Assembly: GCF_000835495.1 (NCBI RefSeq)
Contig: NW_015622544.1
Location: forward strand, 2,384,855 to 2,448,854
Length of the DNA stretch: 64,000 bases
Direction of reading: 5' to 3'
DNA from: Cladophialophora immunda
Lineage: Eukaryota > Ascomycota > Eurotiomycetes > Chaetothyriales > Herpotrichiellaceae
Shown: one piece after another, positions 22,960 through 32,777 of the stretch
Layout: every line of letters starts with the position of its first letter
Numbering within the stretch: position 1 is the first letter of the stretch
Made by a program: the position numbers and the translations under genes
Notes under the pieces: generated by a model
What the model saw: only the letters and a program-made list of their open reading frames with translations
What the model was told of the DNA's origin: nothing
Databases searched by the model: none

Positions 22960-24989
22960 AGTCCATAATCTGACCGCGTCGACAGAAGACAAACCTCTAA
23001 TATCTTCCGACTTATCTGATGAAGATAGCGCATATCCCACCAAGGTGGAACTGGAGACTCTTCCCCGCGTGGCCGATAAGATCCCCTGGCGCGTCTACAC
23101 GGTTGCCTTTGTGGAACTGTGCGAGCGGTTCTCTTACTACGGCACGCAAATCCTGTTCCAGAACTTCGTGCAGCGGAGACTGCTCACGCCGACCGGTCGC
23201 GCCCCCAACCCAGGCGGAGACACAGACAACAACCCCGGTGCGCTGGGCCAGGGTCAGCAGATGGCTACTGGGCTCGGCACTTTCTTCTCTTTCTGGTGTT
23301 ACGTGACTCCTCTGCTGGGAGCGTGGCTGGCGGACACCTACCTTGGAAGGTGACACTTACTACCTACGCCGAATATGGGCTCTCGCGTGTCAACAGCTGC
23401 TGATGAAGGTTTGCAGATACAACATGATCATGGTGTCCATCGGCATCGCCGTCATTGGCCACGTCCTTCTCACCATGAGTGCATTGCCTTCTGTCCTAGC
23501 ACATACCGAAAGTGCCCTCATTTCTTTCATTGTCGCCCTCGTCGTCTTTGGCCTTGGGACGGGAGGCTTCAAACCGAACATTTCCCCCCTGATCGCCGAG
23601 CAAATTGTGTCGGAAAAACTCCGCGTCTCGATCGACCCGAAGAGCGGGGAGCGTGTGATTATCGACCCAGCCCAGACGTCGGCGAGGATATACAACTGGT
23701 TCTACCTCTTCATCAATATCGGCGCCTTGATCGGCCAGATCTCCATGTCTTACGCGGCGTTGTATGTTGGCTACTATCTCGCCTTCCTGCTGCCTACGCT
23801 CATGTTTCTCCTCTGCCCCCTCATCCTCATCCTCAACAAGAAGAATTACCGTCTCACGCCTCCGCAGGGCTCAGTCCTGGGCCCTACGGTCAAGACACTC
23901 CTCTACGCCATCGAGCCTTACTGGTCGTGGAACCCTCTGCGCACAATCCGCAACGTCCGCAAGACGACCACGTTCTGGACCGCGCTAGAACCATCCCGGA
24001 TCCCAGCCCACAAGCGCCCGTCTTGGATGACATTCGACGACGCCTGGGTCTCCGAACTGCGCCGGGGCGTGAAGGCCTGCTCTGTCCTGCTCTGGTTCCC
24101 GCTATATTGGCTCACGTATAACCAGATGAACAACAATCTCACCTCTCAAGCGGACACCATGAGGCACGCCGGGGTGCCTCCGGAGATTGTCTCCAACTTG
24201 GATCCCCTGACCCTGATAATTTTGATCCCCATCTGTGACCTGGTCATCTACCCCGGCCTCACGAAGCGGGGCGTGAAATTGACGCCGATCAGGAAGATCA
24301 CGCTGGGCTTCTGGTTCGGCGCCGCCGCCATGGTGTACGCGGCGTTCTTGCAGAAGTACATCTACACGCACAACGAGTGCGGGTACTATCCTTCCGAAGG
24401 CCAACAAGACCTTTCCGCCGAAGGCGGACGTGCCGGCGGCGGCAACACCAGAGACTGTCCGCCGGCCTCGGTTTCCATCGTCTACCAGGCCCCGATCTAC
24501 CTCCTCGTCGCGATCAGCGAGATCCTCGCCAGCATCACCTCGATCGAGTACGCGTTCACCAAGGCCCCGCGCAACATGCGCTCCATGGTGCAGGCGTTCT
24601 CGCTGTGCATGAGCGCCGTGGCCAACGTGATCGGCGAGGGCTTCCTGTGGCTGGCCACGGACCCGTACCTGGTGTGGAACTTCGGGGTCATGGGCGCGGT
24701 GGCGTTCGTCGCCGGCGGCCTGTTCTGGTGGTTCAACCGGGGCTTGGACGCCGAGGAGGACGCCATGAATCAGTTGCCCCACGGCAGCATCGGGGCTGGA
24801 AACGGGAGGAGGAGGAGGAGGAGGAGCAGCAGCAGTGCAGCAAGAGAGGATCCACGCATGCCCAAGCCTGAGGGTAGTGGCTCCGGTCGCGGCGCGGAGG
24901 CCAGCTGGAGTGACCTGGGCGGAGCTTCTAACGAATCCCACGAGAGTCTGCTAGGCGATAAGGCTTCATTTGGTGAAGGGAGGAGCTAG
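22960..24989 (+). CDS. POT/PTR2-family proton-coupled peptide transporter (5' end unresolved)
   Basis: Two visible exons, 22960-23349 and 23417-24989, are joined across a 67-bp intron (GTGACA...TTGCAG) inside DTYLGR-YNMI. The protein carries the POT signatures FVELCERFSYYG, GLGTGGFKPNISP and FYLFINIGALIGQ, and about a dozen hydrophobic helices, with a variable Gly/Cys-rich loop (about 24410-24470) and a long polar C-terminus with an Arg run. Members import di- and tripeptides or nitrate across the plasma membrane with protons. No in-frame ATG precedes the first helix: the frame opens just after TGA at 22949, and the only plausible acceptor is TAG at 22957-22959. A tiny upstream exon is possible, but no donor of good quality and correct phase was found. 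The gene may be 5'-truncated. Confidence 0.85.
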
Positions 24990-25651
24990 CGCAGACAACG
25001 TCCTGAGACACAGTCGAGTTGGAAATGCAAGGGCATTACGCCTTGTTCGATGAGTTCCCACCAGAGGGGTTGTTGCGCACGCAGTAGGATACTAAAGACG
25101 TGGTTTAAGAGGCTCAGAGATTTGAAAGACCGAAGTTTAGGACTGCTGGTTGCAGGCATTCCAGAACACGACAAGAACAACCCACAAGAAGATGTCATAG
25201 ACACTGGTCTGATACGGTTGGATCAGGCACAGTCGCAGACACTCCCCGACTCTGTCTGCATTTGTATTTATCTGGCAAAAATCCCACGCTTTGCAATTTC
25301 CAAGTTTCGAATCCACTCAAATTCGTGGATTTCCTCTCGCAAAACTTTTTGTCGCAAAGGTTTCTCTTGACTTGGTCTACCACATCTCAAACCGGCTGGG
25401 TCTCACCACATTGGCCTGCATGTCGAGACATTTCATTGGAACAAGTCTGATCTGCCGGCCTTGCTTCCCACCCAGACACAATCCGCGAATTCTTGCATGA
25501 ATCAGATCATCTCGTCTAAGAAGGCCAGGATCTGGTCGGGTCGACCGTCTAGGGGCGAGATAGATTCCTAGTTAGACAAGAATGCGGGCCCTTGTTGTCC
25601 TTCGGATACGATCTCAACGACATTATCCGTCAATCGTCAGTGGTGACGCGC
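24990..25651. other. Intergenic region downstream of POT and FUN14
   Basis: 662 bp between the convergent POT and FUN14 genes. It should hold both 3' untranslated regions. No further gene seen. Confidence 0.6.
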
Positions 25652-26206
25652 CTAAAACTCACCGAAGGCGGAAAGGGCAAACATGAGTCCGAAGCTGATC
25701 TTAAATGCCAAGTTGTCATTGACCGCACTGCGCAGATCGATGTTCTTGAAGTATCGTTGCAAGCGATCAACCGGTATGAAATTATATCCCCGTCGCGCGG
25801 CAAGCTGCCAGATGACAATGCCCAATCCGATCAAAAATGTTAAGCTTGTAGAAAAGGCGGAGACAACCAGTCCCGCAGCCAGCCCTAGGATTGACCCCAA
25901 ACTTATTTGCTTAACCGCGGCAGGATTGATTGTCTTCCCATCCTTCGTAAGAGGAGTTTTGGCTTCGCGGGAATTCGAGGAGGAGGAGGAGGAGCTGCTA
26001 AATTCAGCGGCACCTGCGGGAGGGGGTGAAGAAGGCGAAGAATCGAGCCTGATGACGGATGACGGATGTATGAACGGAAGGGAAGCCGTGAGGCCGAATG
26101 CAACGAGAACAGGTCGCTTGAAAGCCGGCCGTGCTAGAGGAGTAGATATTGACTTCAAGGCGGAAGGAAAGGAGAGGGAAGGTCGTATGACGGTTCGTAA
26201 GAACAT
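25652..26206 (-). CDS. FUN14: FUN14-family mitochondrial membrane protein
   Basis: Single exon of 184 residues from the Met at 26206; the frame is open further upstream, but this Met begins a typical mitochondrial presequence (MFLRTVIRPSLSF, followed by basic and Ser/Pro residues). A Ser-rich linker (eight or more consecutive Ser) leads to the FUN14 domain (about 95-184): KQISLGSILGLAAGLVVSAF with its Gly-rich helix, then FLIGLGIVIWQLAARRGYNFIP and the final hydrophobic helix. Yeast Fun14 and mammalian FUNDC1 are outer mitochondrial membrane proteins; FUNDC1 is a mitophagy receptor, but the N-terminal LIR motif is not evident here. The stop is embedded in a donor-like GTGAGT, so an alternative spliced C-terminus is possible. 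Convergent with POT, divergent from the flavoprotein. Confidence 0.9.
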   Translation of the reverse strand: MFLRTVIRPSLSFPSALKSISTPLARPAFKRPVLVAFGLTASLPFIHPSSVIRLDSSPSSPPPAGAAEFSSSSSSSSNSREAKTPLTKDGKTINPAAVKQISLGSILGLAAGLVVSAFSTSLTFLIGLGIVIWQLAARRGYNFIPVDRLQRYFKNIDLRSAVNDNLAFKISFGLMFALSAFGEF

Positions 26207-26944
26207 GTTGCAGGAACCTTGGGGATGGGAGGAGGTGCGGACTGCTCGGGGCGAGAAAGTGTAAGCAGAGAGAACTAGATAGGATTGCTGAGAGTTGAGA
26301 GCGGTTGGACAGCAGCGCAGGCGAAAAGCAATGCGAGAAGTTGAAGTCGAGGCGAGAAGGTCAATGGCACATGATGTCATGGGCGCAGGCACCGAAGACC
26401 CGCGGTTGGTAGAGAGGCACAACATCCAGAGACCAAACACCCGTCTGCGCAGCCACCTCCATCATCTCCAAGTCACCCGCTGTGCCCTCATGCCACCCGC
26501 AGAACACGTCCTACAATCGCTTACGAGAACCTTTGCAAGCACTAGCTGGACTTATCGTTGGGAGCCATGGTTCATCCAACCATGACAGAGTCTCCTTTTC
26601 CCGAGCCACCAGCAGCGTCCCCATACCCGGCTGCCGGGGTCCAGAGCCATGCATCTTTCGGGATCCAAGTGCCTTGACGTGTTCCGAAGGCCCGAATGCA
26701 AACGAACCCCTTGCCGACATTTGGGGTGTGAGAAGACTATTGGCGCTGTAGCCCATCAAAGTTCTTTGCCCATCCCGCAATGTGAGATCAGTGGAGTCTG
26801 GGGAAAGGGGGTATTTCCGTGAGCTTGGTCGTATATAGGGTCTGTATCGAGACGTCGTTCAGCAAGTCTACACATCCTTCATCACACCGAGTCTTATCAT
26901 TTCATCACTGGACTCACAGCCTACTCTTAGACCCCAACGCCAAC
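26207..26944. promoter_or_regulatory. Divergent promoter region between FUN14 and the FAD monooxygenase
   Basis: 738 bp that must contain both promoters. A TATATAG sequence near 26832-26840 lies about 110 bp upstream of the monooxygenase ATG and is a candidate TATA element. Confidence 0.45.
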
Positions 26945-28879
26945 ATGTCAGGCTCAGTGGTTACCAATGGCGTGCCCGAGATCAAGTCGAAAGTGGTGGA
27001 AACGCCGTTCCTCATCGTCGGTGCGGGGCCAGCAGGGGGGTCATTGGCGTGTTTCCTCTCCCATCCGCCTTACTCCATGACAGGTATCATGATCTCTGCT
27101 GCAACGACAACATCACAGACGCCGAGGGCGCACATTACGAATCCCGCCGCCTTTGAATGTCTCCGAGATATCGATTTGGAACAAACATGTCTTTCCCAAG
27201 CAGTTGAAGGCGACTGTATGGTCCACACCCGCTGGTGCCATGATATGACCGGTGAAGAATATGCCCGCATCTATTCCTGGGGCAATGACCCGAAGAGACA
27301 TGGGGAGTACGAAGCAGCCACTCCTTGTCATCATGTGGACCTACCTCAGACAATTTTCGAGCCCATCCTGGTTCAAAGAGCGTCGGCTCAAGGCTGGGAC
27401 GTCAGATTTCGAACCAGCTTTGTCAGCTTTGAGAAGGAAGACGACGGGAAAATTCTCAGCCGAGTACGGGACGAGCTAACTGGGACCGAATACTACATCC
27501 GCTCTCAGTATCTCTTTGGGTGTGATGGCGCCAGAAGCCAAGTCCTGCGAGAGCTCAAGATCCCTTTGATCAAGAAGCCCGGCCAGGGATTGGCCTTGAA
27601 TGTCTTGGTCAAGGTAGATCTCAGTGATTACGTCGAGGCTCGAAAGGGCAACCTGCATTGGGTGTTCCAACCTGAGAAAGAATATCCCGACTTCGCCTGG
27701 AGCGGACTGATCAGGATGGTCAAGCCATGGAATGAGTAAGCGAGGCTCTCGATTCTCTTGTACCGCAGCTACTAATCAAGGTTTCCAGATGGATGTTCAT
27801 TCTATTCCCCAAACCTGGGACGGAGTGGAAAGAGCCCACTCGCGAACAATACCTCCAAAGATGCAAAGAAATTGTTGGCAGAGACGACCTTCCCTTGGAA
27901 ATCCTCGATATCTCCAAATGGTACATCAACGAGATCGTGGCAGAGTACTACTCGGAAGGCAACATCTTCTGCCTCGGCGACGCCGTGCACAGGCATCCCC
28001 CATTCAACGGTCTGGGTTCCAACACCTGCGTCCAGGATGCGTTCAACCTGGCATGGAAAATCAAATATGTCACTCAAGGCCTTGCGTCCCCCGCAATTCT
28101 CGAGACGTTTAGTCACGAACGACAACCTGTTGGCTTGGGAGTGATCACCCGCGCCAACCAGGGTATCCGGGATCACGTCCCCGTCTGGAAAGAAATGGGT
28201 CTCATGGAAGAAACCGTGGAGAAGAGAATGAATATCTTCAACAGCCTGAAAACAGCCACACCTGAGGCCCGAGAACGGCGAAAACGGGTCAATGCAGCAA
28301 TTGAAGGGACCAGCCACGAGTTCCACGGTATTGGTGTTGAGATGAACCACAGATATGAATCCACAGCCGTATACCTTGACGATGAAATCAAGGCCAGCAC
28401 TCCCAAGCCTGAGTGGCCCGAAGATCCCATCTTGCATCACAAAGTCAGCACTTACCCCGGCCATCGACTGCCTCATGCATGGTTGAATCGGACCATGCCA
28501 GCGAAGGACCATACATCCACGATCGACTTGGCCGGCCATGGGCAGTTTTCTCTGCTGACTGGTATTGGGGGCGAGAAGTGGATTGAGGCAGCAGAGAAGG
28601 CGGGCAAGGAGCTGGGAGTCGAGATCAATGTCCACTCGATCGGGTGGGGACAGGAATGGGTGGATGTCTATCGGGATTGGTAAGTGTTTCTCTGGCGTGT
28701 GATTCAAAGCTTCGTGGCTGATTTGTATTGTGAACAGGGAGCGCAAGAGAGAGGTCGAGGAAGACGGATGCGTACTTGTCAGACCCGATCGGTTTGTTGC
28801 ATGGCGGTCAATGAGCGTGCGGGATGACTGTGCTGAGAAGCTGACCGAAGTCTTGAAGAAAGTTCTTGGGCGGTCATAG
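26945..28879 (+). CDS. FAD-dependent aromatic monooxygenase, phenol 2-monooxygenase type
   Basis: Three exons, 26945-27735, 27789-28679 and 28738-28879, encode 607 residues. Both introns are in phase 2 with clear sites (GTAAGC...TTCCAG with a CTAAT branch point; GTAAGT...GAACAG). Motifs in order: FAD-binding GAGPAGGSLA near residues 26-34, the GCDGARS motif near 192, and the second FAD motif FCLGDAVHRHPP near 325, followed by the conserved GLGSNTCVQDAFNLAWK. The C-terminal region (residues about 450-607) corresponds to the thioredoxin-like domain of phenol hydroxylases and ends with RPDRFVAWRS. Such enzymes hydroxylate phenolic rings using NAD(P)H and oxygen. The substrate cannot be deduced, and no dioxygenase or other catabolic gene lies beside it. 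No signal peptide, so cytosolic. Confidence 0.93.
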
Positions 28880-29402
28880 CTGTGATCTGTTTGATTCATT
28901 CCTGGGTCTTGCGGTCTTGATCTTGGACGGGCGTATTGAGCGGTCCCCGGGGAAGGGATTGAGACATACATTTGGAGCGTACAATCTACGTTGCGCGACT
29001 TGTAGAAATTATCAACTTGGCGGGTTCTCTTCTGAAGGGGTCTTTTGAACAATTCAATCTTGCAAAACACAAAGAAGTCGCGAATATATCTCTGGACCGA
29101 GTACATACCTGCACATCGTCAGAGATCTTACATTCATTTCGTGTGTCTTTGCTACCTTGTCTCGTGCATCTCATCACCCGTCCAGCGTGCCCTCATGCTT
29201 CACAACGCTACCTATCTAGTACGTACCCACCTTCTCTCACCTCACAGACCCACCATCTATCTCCATGACAAAATATATCAATTGAACCCTCCAAATCTCT
29301 CTCAAGAATTCACACACAGAAAATTCCAATAAAAAAAACATCCAGTCTTCAGTCCCATCTCACGGCTCACACCCTGAGATGTGGTGGAGGCTGACAAGAA
29401 CA
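28880..29402. other. Intergenic region upstream of tRNA-Gly
   Basis: 523 bp; 3' region of the monooxygenase gene and AT-richer sequence towards the tRNA. No gene seen. Confidence 0.6.
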
Positions 29403-29473
29403 GCAAGATTGGTTCAATGGTAGAATTCATCGTTGCCATCGATGAGACCCGTGTTCGATTCACGGATCTTGCA
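29403..29473 (+). tRNA. tRNA-Gly (anticodon GCC)
   Basis: 71-nt cloverleaf without an intron. The acceptor stem pairs GCAAGAT (29403-29409) with ATCTTGC (29466-29472) and is followed by discriminator A. The anticodon arm CATCG-TTGCCAT-CGATG places GCC at 29435-29437. The T arm CCGTG-TTCGATT-CACGG supplies the B box, and TGGTTCAATGG the A box. All arms pair well, so it should be functional. Confidence 0.96.
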
Positions 29474-29483
29474 CAGCCTTTCC

Positions 29484-29488
29484 TTTTT
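29484..29488 (+). terminator. RNA polymerase III terminator of tRNA-Gly
   Basis: A run of five T on the non-template strand, 10 nt after the discriminator base, the standard pol III stop. Confidence 0.8.
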
Positions 29489-30243
29489 GCTCCGTTTCGG
29501 CGTTGTCGTCGATGTATTTTTGTTGGGGGGTTGGGTGTGGCAGGTGATTGAGGATTTAGTGTGGTTTACCTGGGGCGGAGGACTGCTCGGAGCTCGCAAT
29601 GCATTCATTCCCACCATACATAGAACCCGCCTACATTGGATCGATCTGGATTGGTTAGTTGGTAGGTAAGGGGGGGGCGGAATACCTGCGTGGACTGGAG
29701 CGTGAGCGCGAGGGCGAGGGCGAGGGTGAGGTGAAGTGTGCAGAAAAATCTTTGTTAGTCGAATCCGCCAGATCCCACCACCTCGCTCGCTACGGATCCA
29801 CAACAAGACAGCAAGTGGCGGTCGCTACACATGGCCACCTTGCATTTTCCGTCAGCTGGATGGAGAGGAGGGCGGAAGAGAATCACTTCTTTGTCCCTGA
29901 AACCAGACACCACGCCTCATGAGGAGGATCAATCAAGAGACTGGAGGGTCGATTTGGTACTGAAATCAGCTACGAGGACAGATGCTGCAGCAGTCGAAGT
30001 GGCAGCCGAGGTTGATATGCGATGCCAAAAAGCCAAGAAAATTCTCCACCTGGGGGTATTTCCGGGCTCTAGCTTCTTCAGGTATAGCGGGATTGGGGTG
30101 GATATCTGCCAGATACGAGGACTCTCTCCCCCTACACCATCCCTACTTTGTACCAACGTTTGATCAGGTCCTGAGACTAGAGAATGCATTGGCTTGCCCC
30201 CAAACCATGTCGTCCATAATCTCACCCGTAGCCCCCACATCAC
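29489..30243. other. Intergenic region, nothing supported
   Basis: About 750 bp with a GAGGGC-type repeat (about 29700-29730). A 110-codon plus-strand frame at 29831-30163 has no recognisable content. Confidence 0.55.
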
Positions 30244-32106
30244 TCATCCTAGGCGAACCTTCCGCCACAACCTCATACACTCGAGCATGTCGGAGCCCAC
30301 CTTCCCCATGACCGCATTGTTCGAACTCATCGCTTCTGCCACGACCGCGACAAGGGCGACGGCATGGCAAAACGCCACTTTATCCTTTTCCTTCTCCAGC
30401 AGACGGAACTGTTGTTTCTTCATCCCGCCAGCCGTGGCCCAGGCCATCCATTCGTCCAGGATCCCGATGATTCTCATTGCTTCGCTCTGTTCGTCTTCCA
30501 CTTTCCCTTCTTCCTTCTGGGGTGGACTTGGATCCTGTAAGTCCACCACCATCAGATAACAAACAGCCTCGGCCAGGTCGTTCACAGTCCATTCCTTCCC
30601 CACTTCTCCCCTCTCTATCAACCATGTTAAGCACGCTTCACTGACGCGCTTGATGTCCATCCTCGGACTCGCAATCGCGTCAACGACTTTCCTTTCTTCC
30701 CTTTCCTGCCTCGCGGCAAGGGAGGTCATCATGTCATTGTGCCGCTGCTGTCTCTCGTTCGACTCCCGGTTCATCTTGTGGATCCGAGCTTGTTCCGGGG
30801 GCATGGTGGCCTCCAGTCTCTCTGCAGCGAGCCGAGCTTGAAGCCATTGCTGGTGTTGCCGTGCCAGCGTCATGCCGTCATTATGATCATCTTTTTGATA
30901 CGACCACTGTGGTGCGTCGTTTTCGGAGAGAAGGCCAAGAAGGACCATCACACCGCACGGGATCGTGTCTTTGCGGACAAAGGTTTTGATCTCGGCGGGA
31001 GTTTCGAACGCCCAGAGACCGCCGCTGGTGGAGCTTTTATGGGCGAGCAACGCTGATGCCGCACAGGTAAACCATAGCGCTGCCGAGGATTGCTCGTATC
31101 TTCGGAATGGGGCGCAAACGAAGCCTGTTTCGATGTTGTTATGTTCCCAGAGGAGTTTTTGTATGCGGTTATCTTCAGTGTGGAACCGGAAGCTGCTGCT
31201 GTCCATGCTGTGTTTGTTTGCCGACTTCAAGCCCTCGATCCGCGTAGGTAAGTCTTTCTCATTTTCTTTCCGTTTTTCATTGGCTTCGAGCAAGGCAGGC
31301 TGAGTCAATCGTCCCCAGCCGGGAGGTAAGCTTTCCGCCCCTCTCATGTCTCTGACGGAGGTCGCTTCGTCTCGCGTCCATCGTATTGTTAGACTCAGTA
31401 TCCCATCACTCTCATCAGGCATACTTGTTCGCAGCACCCAGTCGACGCCCCTTCCTCGTTTCTTAGTGCCTTCGTCACCATCGGCACCGTCATCCTCGGG
31501 TTTCTTCAGCAACACCGTCCCGCTCGGCGTCCATAACCCACCGCTCCTCAATTTCTCCCAGCCCATCCCTTCTGGCACAGCACCCCAATCCAGCAAGAAC
31601 ACTACCAAATCCTCAAAGCTCACTTCTGCAGGGGGTTCCCTCAATTCGTCCTCGTATTGGATTCTGTACAATCTTTTGCCAACAATGAGTTTCTTCCAGT
31701 GGAAGCCCCGCCAGCTGCCGCCTCGCAAAAAGCCACGGACGCGCCCTTCTTCGATCATGGACAGGGTGCTTTCTGCACGATCCAGTGTAAGGAGATGGTG
31801 GTGTTCTTCTGGCGCCTCTCTTCCCTCGGCCGTGGTTTTCCAGTATTCCTCATTTCCGCGCTCAAGAGGGGCGATAGTGTAGCGAGGTAACTCGACTTCG
31901 ATAAGACTGGTCATTGGGGAGCTGCGGATGGTGAAGCCATCGTGCGGGCGCGTTGTGCTCACAGGTCTATGGCCGTGGTGGACGAGGGCGGCGCGGATCC
32001 GGCGCTGTGTAAGGATAGCGAGCATAAATGTGTACAGGATGGGAAGGACACCTAGGACGGCCAGCGGGACGCCGATGTAGGTGATGACGTCCGATGCGTT
32101 GGCCAT
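30244..32106 (-). CDS. Conserved-looking membrane-anchored protein of unknown function, 620 residues
   Basis: Single exon from the Met at 32106 (MANASDVITYIGVPLAVLG); an in-frame start 22 codons upstream is less likely, because the chosen Met places one hydrophobic segment (about residues 7-32, ending LAILTQRRIRAAL) at the N-terminus as a signal anchor. The rest is soluble and looks like ordinary coding sequence, with Trp-rich blocks (LRGGSWRGFHWKKL, GLWTPSGTVLLKKP), and a long charged probable coiled coil (about 455-520, around RLEATMPPEQARIHKMN and RQQRHNDMM). I recognise no catalytic motif. A membrane-tethered cytoplasmic protein is the most that can be said. Its neighbour on the plus strand is divergent, 671 bp away. 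Being a long uninterrupted frame, it is very likely a true gene. Confidence 0.85.
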   Translation of the reverse strand: MANASDVITYIGVPLAVLGVLPILYTFMLAILTQRRIRAALVHHGHRPVSTTRPHDGFTIRSSPMTSLIEVELPRYTIAPLERGNEEYWKTTAEGREAPEEHHHLLTLDRAESTLSMIEEGRVRGFLRGGSWRGFHWKKLIVGKRLYRIQYEDELREPPAEVSFEDLVVFLLDWGAVPEGMGWEKLRSGGLWTPSGTVLLKKPEDDGADGDEGTKKRGRGVDWVLRTSMPDESDGILSLTIRWTRDEATSVRDMRGAESLPPGWGRLTQPALLEANEKRKENEKDLPTRIEGLKSANKHSMDSSSFRFHTEDNRIQKLLWEHNNIETGFVCAPFRRYEQSSAALWFTCAASALLAHKSSTSGGLWAFETPAEIKTFVRKDTIPCGVMVLLGLLSENDAPQWSYQKDDHNDGMTLARQHQQWLQARLAAERLEATMPPEQARIHKMNRESNERQQRHNDMMTSLAARQEREERKVVDAIASPRMDIKRVSEACLTWLIERGEVGKEWTVNDLAEAVCYLMVVDLQDPSPPQKEEGKVEDEQSEAMRIIGILDEWMAWATAGGMKKQQFRLLEKEKDKVAFCHAVALVAVVAEAMSSNNAVMGKVGSDMLECMRLWRKVRLG

Positions 32107-32777
32107 TGTGTGCTCTTTGCGAGAAGGACGTCTCCGGAAGATAGTTCCTGGGCCTTCGCTTGGGAAAGTCAAGGAGGTCTCCAGTCACCTCTCACGGGAT
32201 ATATTGAGGAACGCAAGCCAGGCTGCATGGCAGAGTCATGCCTAGGAAGATGGCCGATGCTGGAGGGAGAGCTCATGTTTTAGAATTGTCAAGTCGAGCA
32301 CAGTGGGCTGCGCAGTCTCTGCACGGACGGGGAAGTCCAGGCTATGATCAAATTGACTGGGTTGAGGGGCCAGAAGCAGAGAAAAGGGGTAAGCCAGGGG
32401 GTTGTGCTGTTTCAGCCTTGTCAGCCTTGCCAGCCTTGTCTTCACGTCTCCTTTCCCCTTCTTTCAAGCAGCATGGCCAAAGAAGCCTCCCATTATAAGT
32501 AGATGGACTTCTCTGATCCTTATACGAGTGAAGGTTCCTACCTTCCATCATCCTAATGAATCCTCAAAGGATGGTTCAGAGATATTACTTTGTCACGTGG
32601 TGAAGCTCCTTTGCCGCGTCAGCCTTATCGAGACTGATAAGGAACGAAGATACAATGTCGGAGCAGATTCAATCATGATATATATTCCTCCGCCAGACCT
32701 GTTGGCGCAGCATTATGAATCTATAGTTGAGCTCTGAACCGCCCATTAGAGGAGGTGATGCACTCCAAAGGGTGACT
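32107..32777. promoter_or_regulatory. Divergent promoter region between the membrane-anchored and secreted unknowns
   Basis: 671 bp between divergent start codons. It contains short TTGTCAGCCTTGCCAGCC repeats near 32417-32440 and TATATAT-like sequence near 32678. No gene seen. Confidence 0.45.

Noticed and set aside
24102..24941. 279-codon minus-strand frame opposite the POT transporter
   Set aside because: Antisense shadow of the transporter exon; its His/Arg/Gly-rich translation mirrors GC-rich codons.
27802..29106. 434-codon minus-strand frame opposite the FAD monooxygenase
   Set aside because: Antisense to a well-supported flavoprotein with intact motifs; no domain in the antisense translation.
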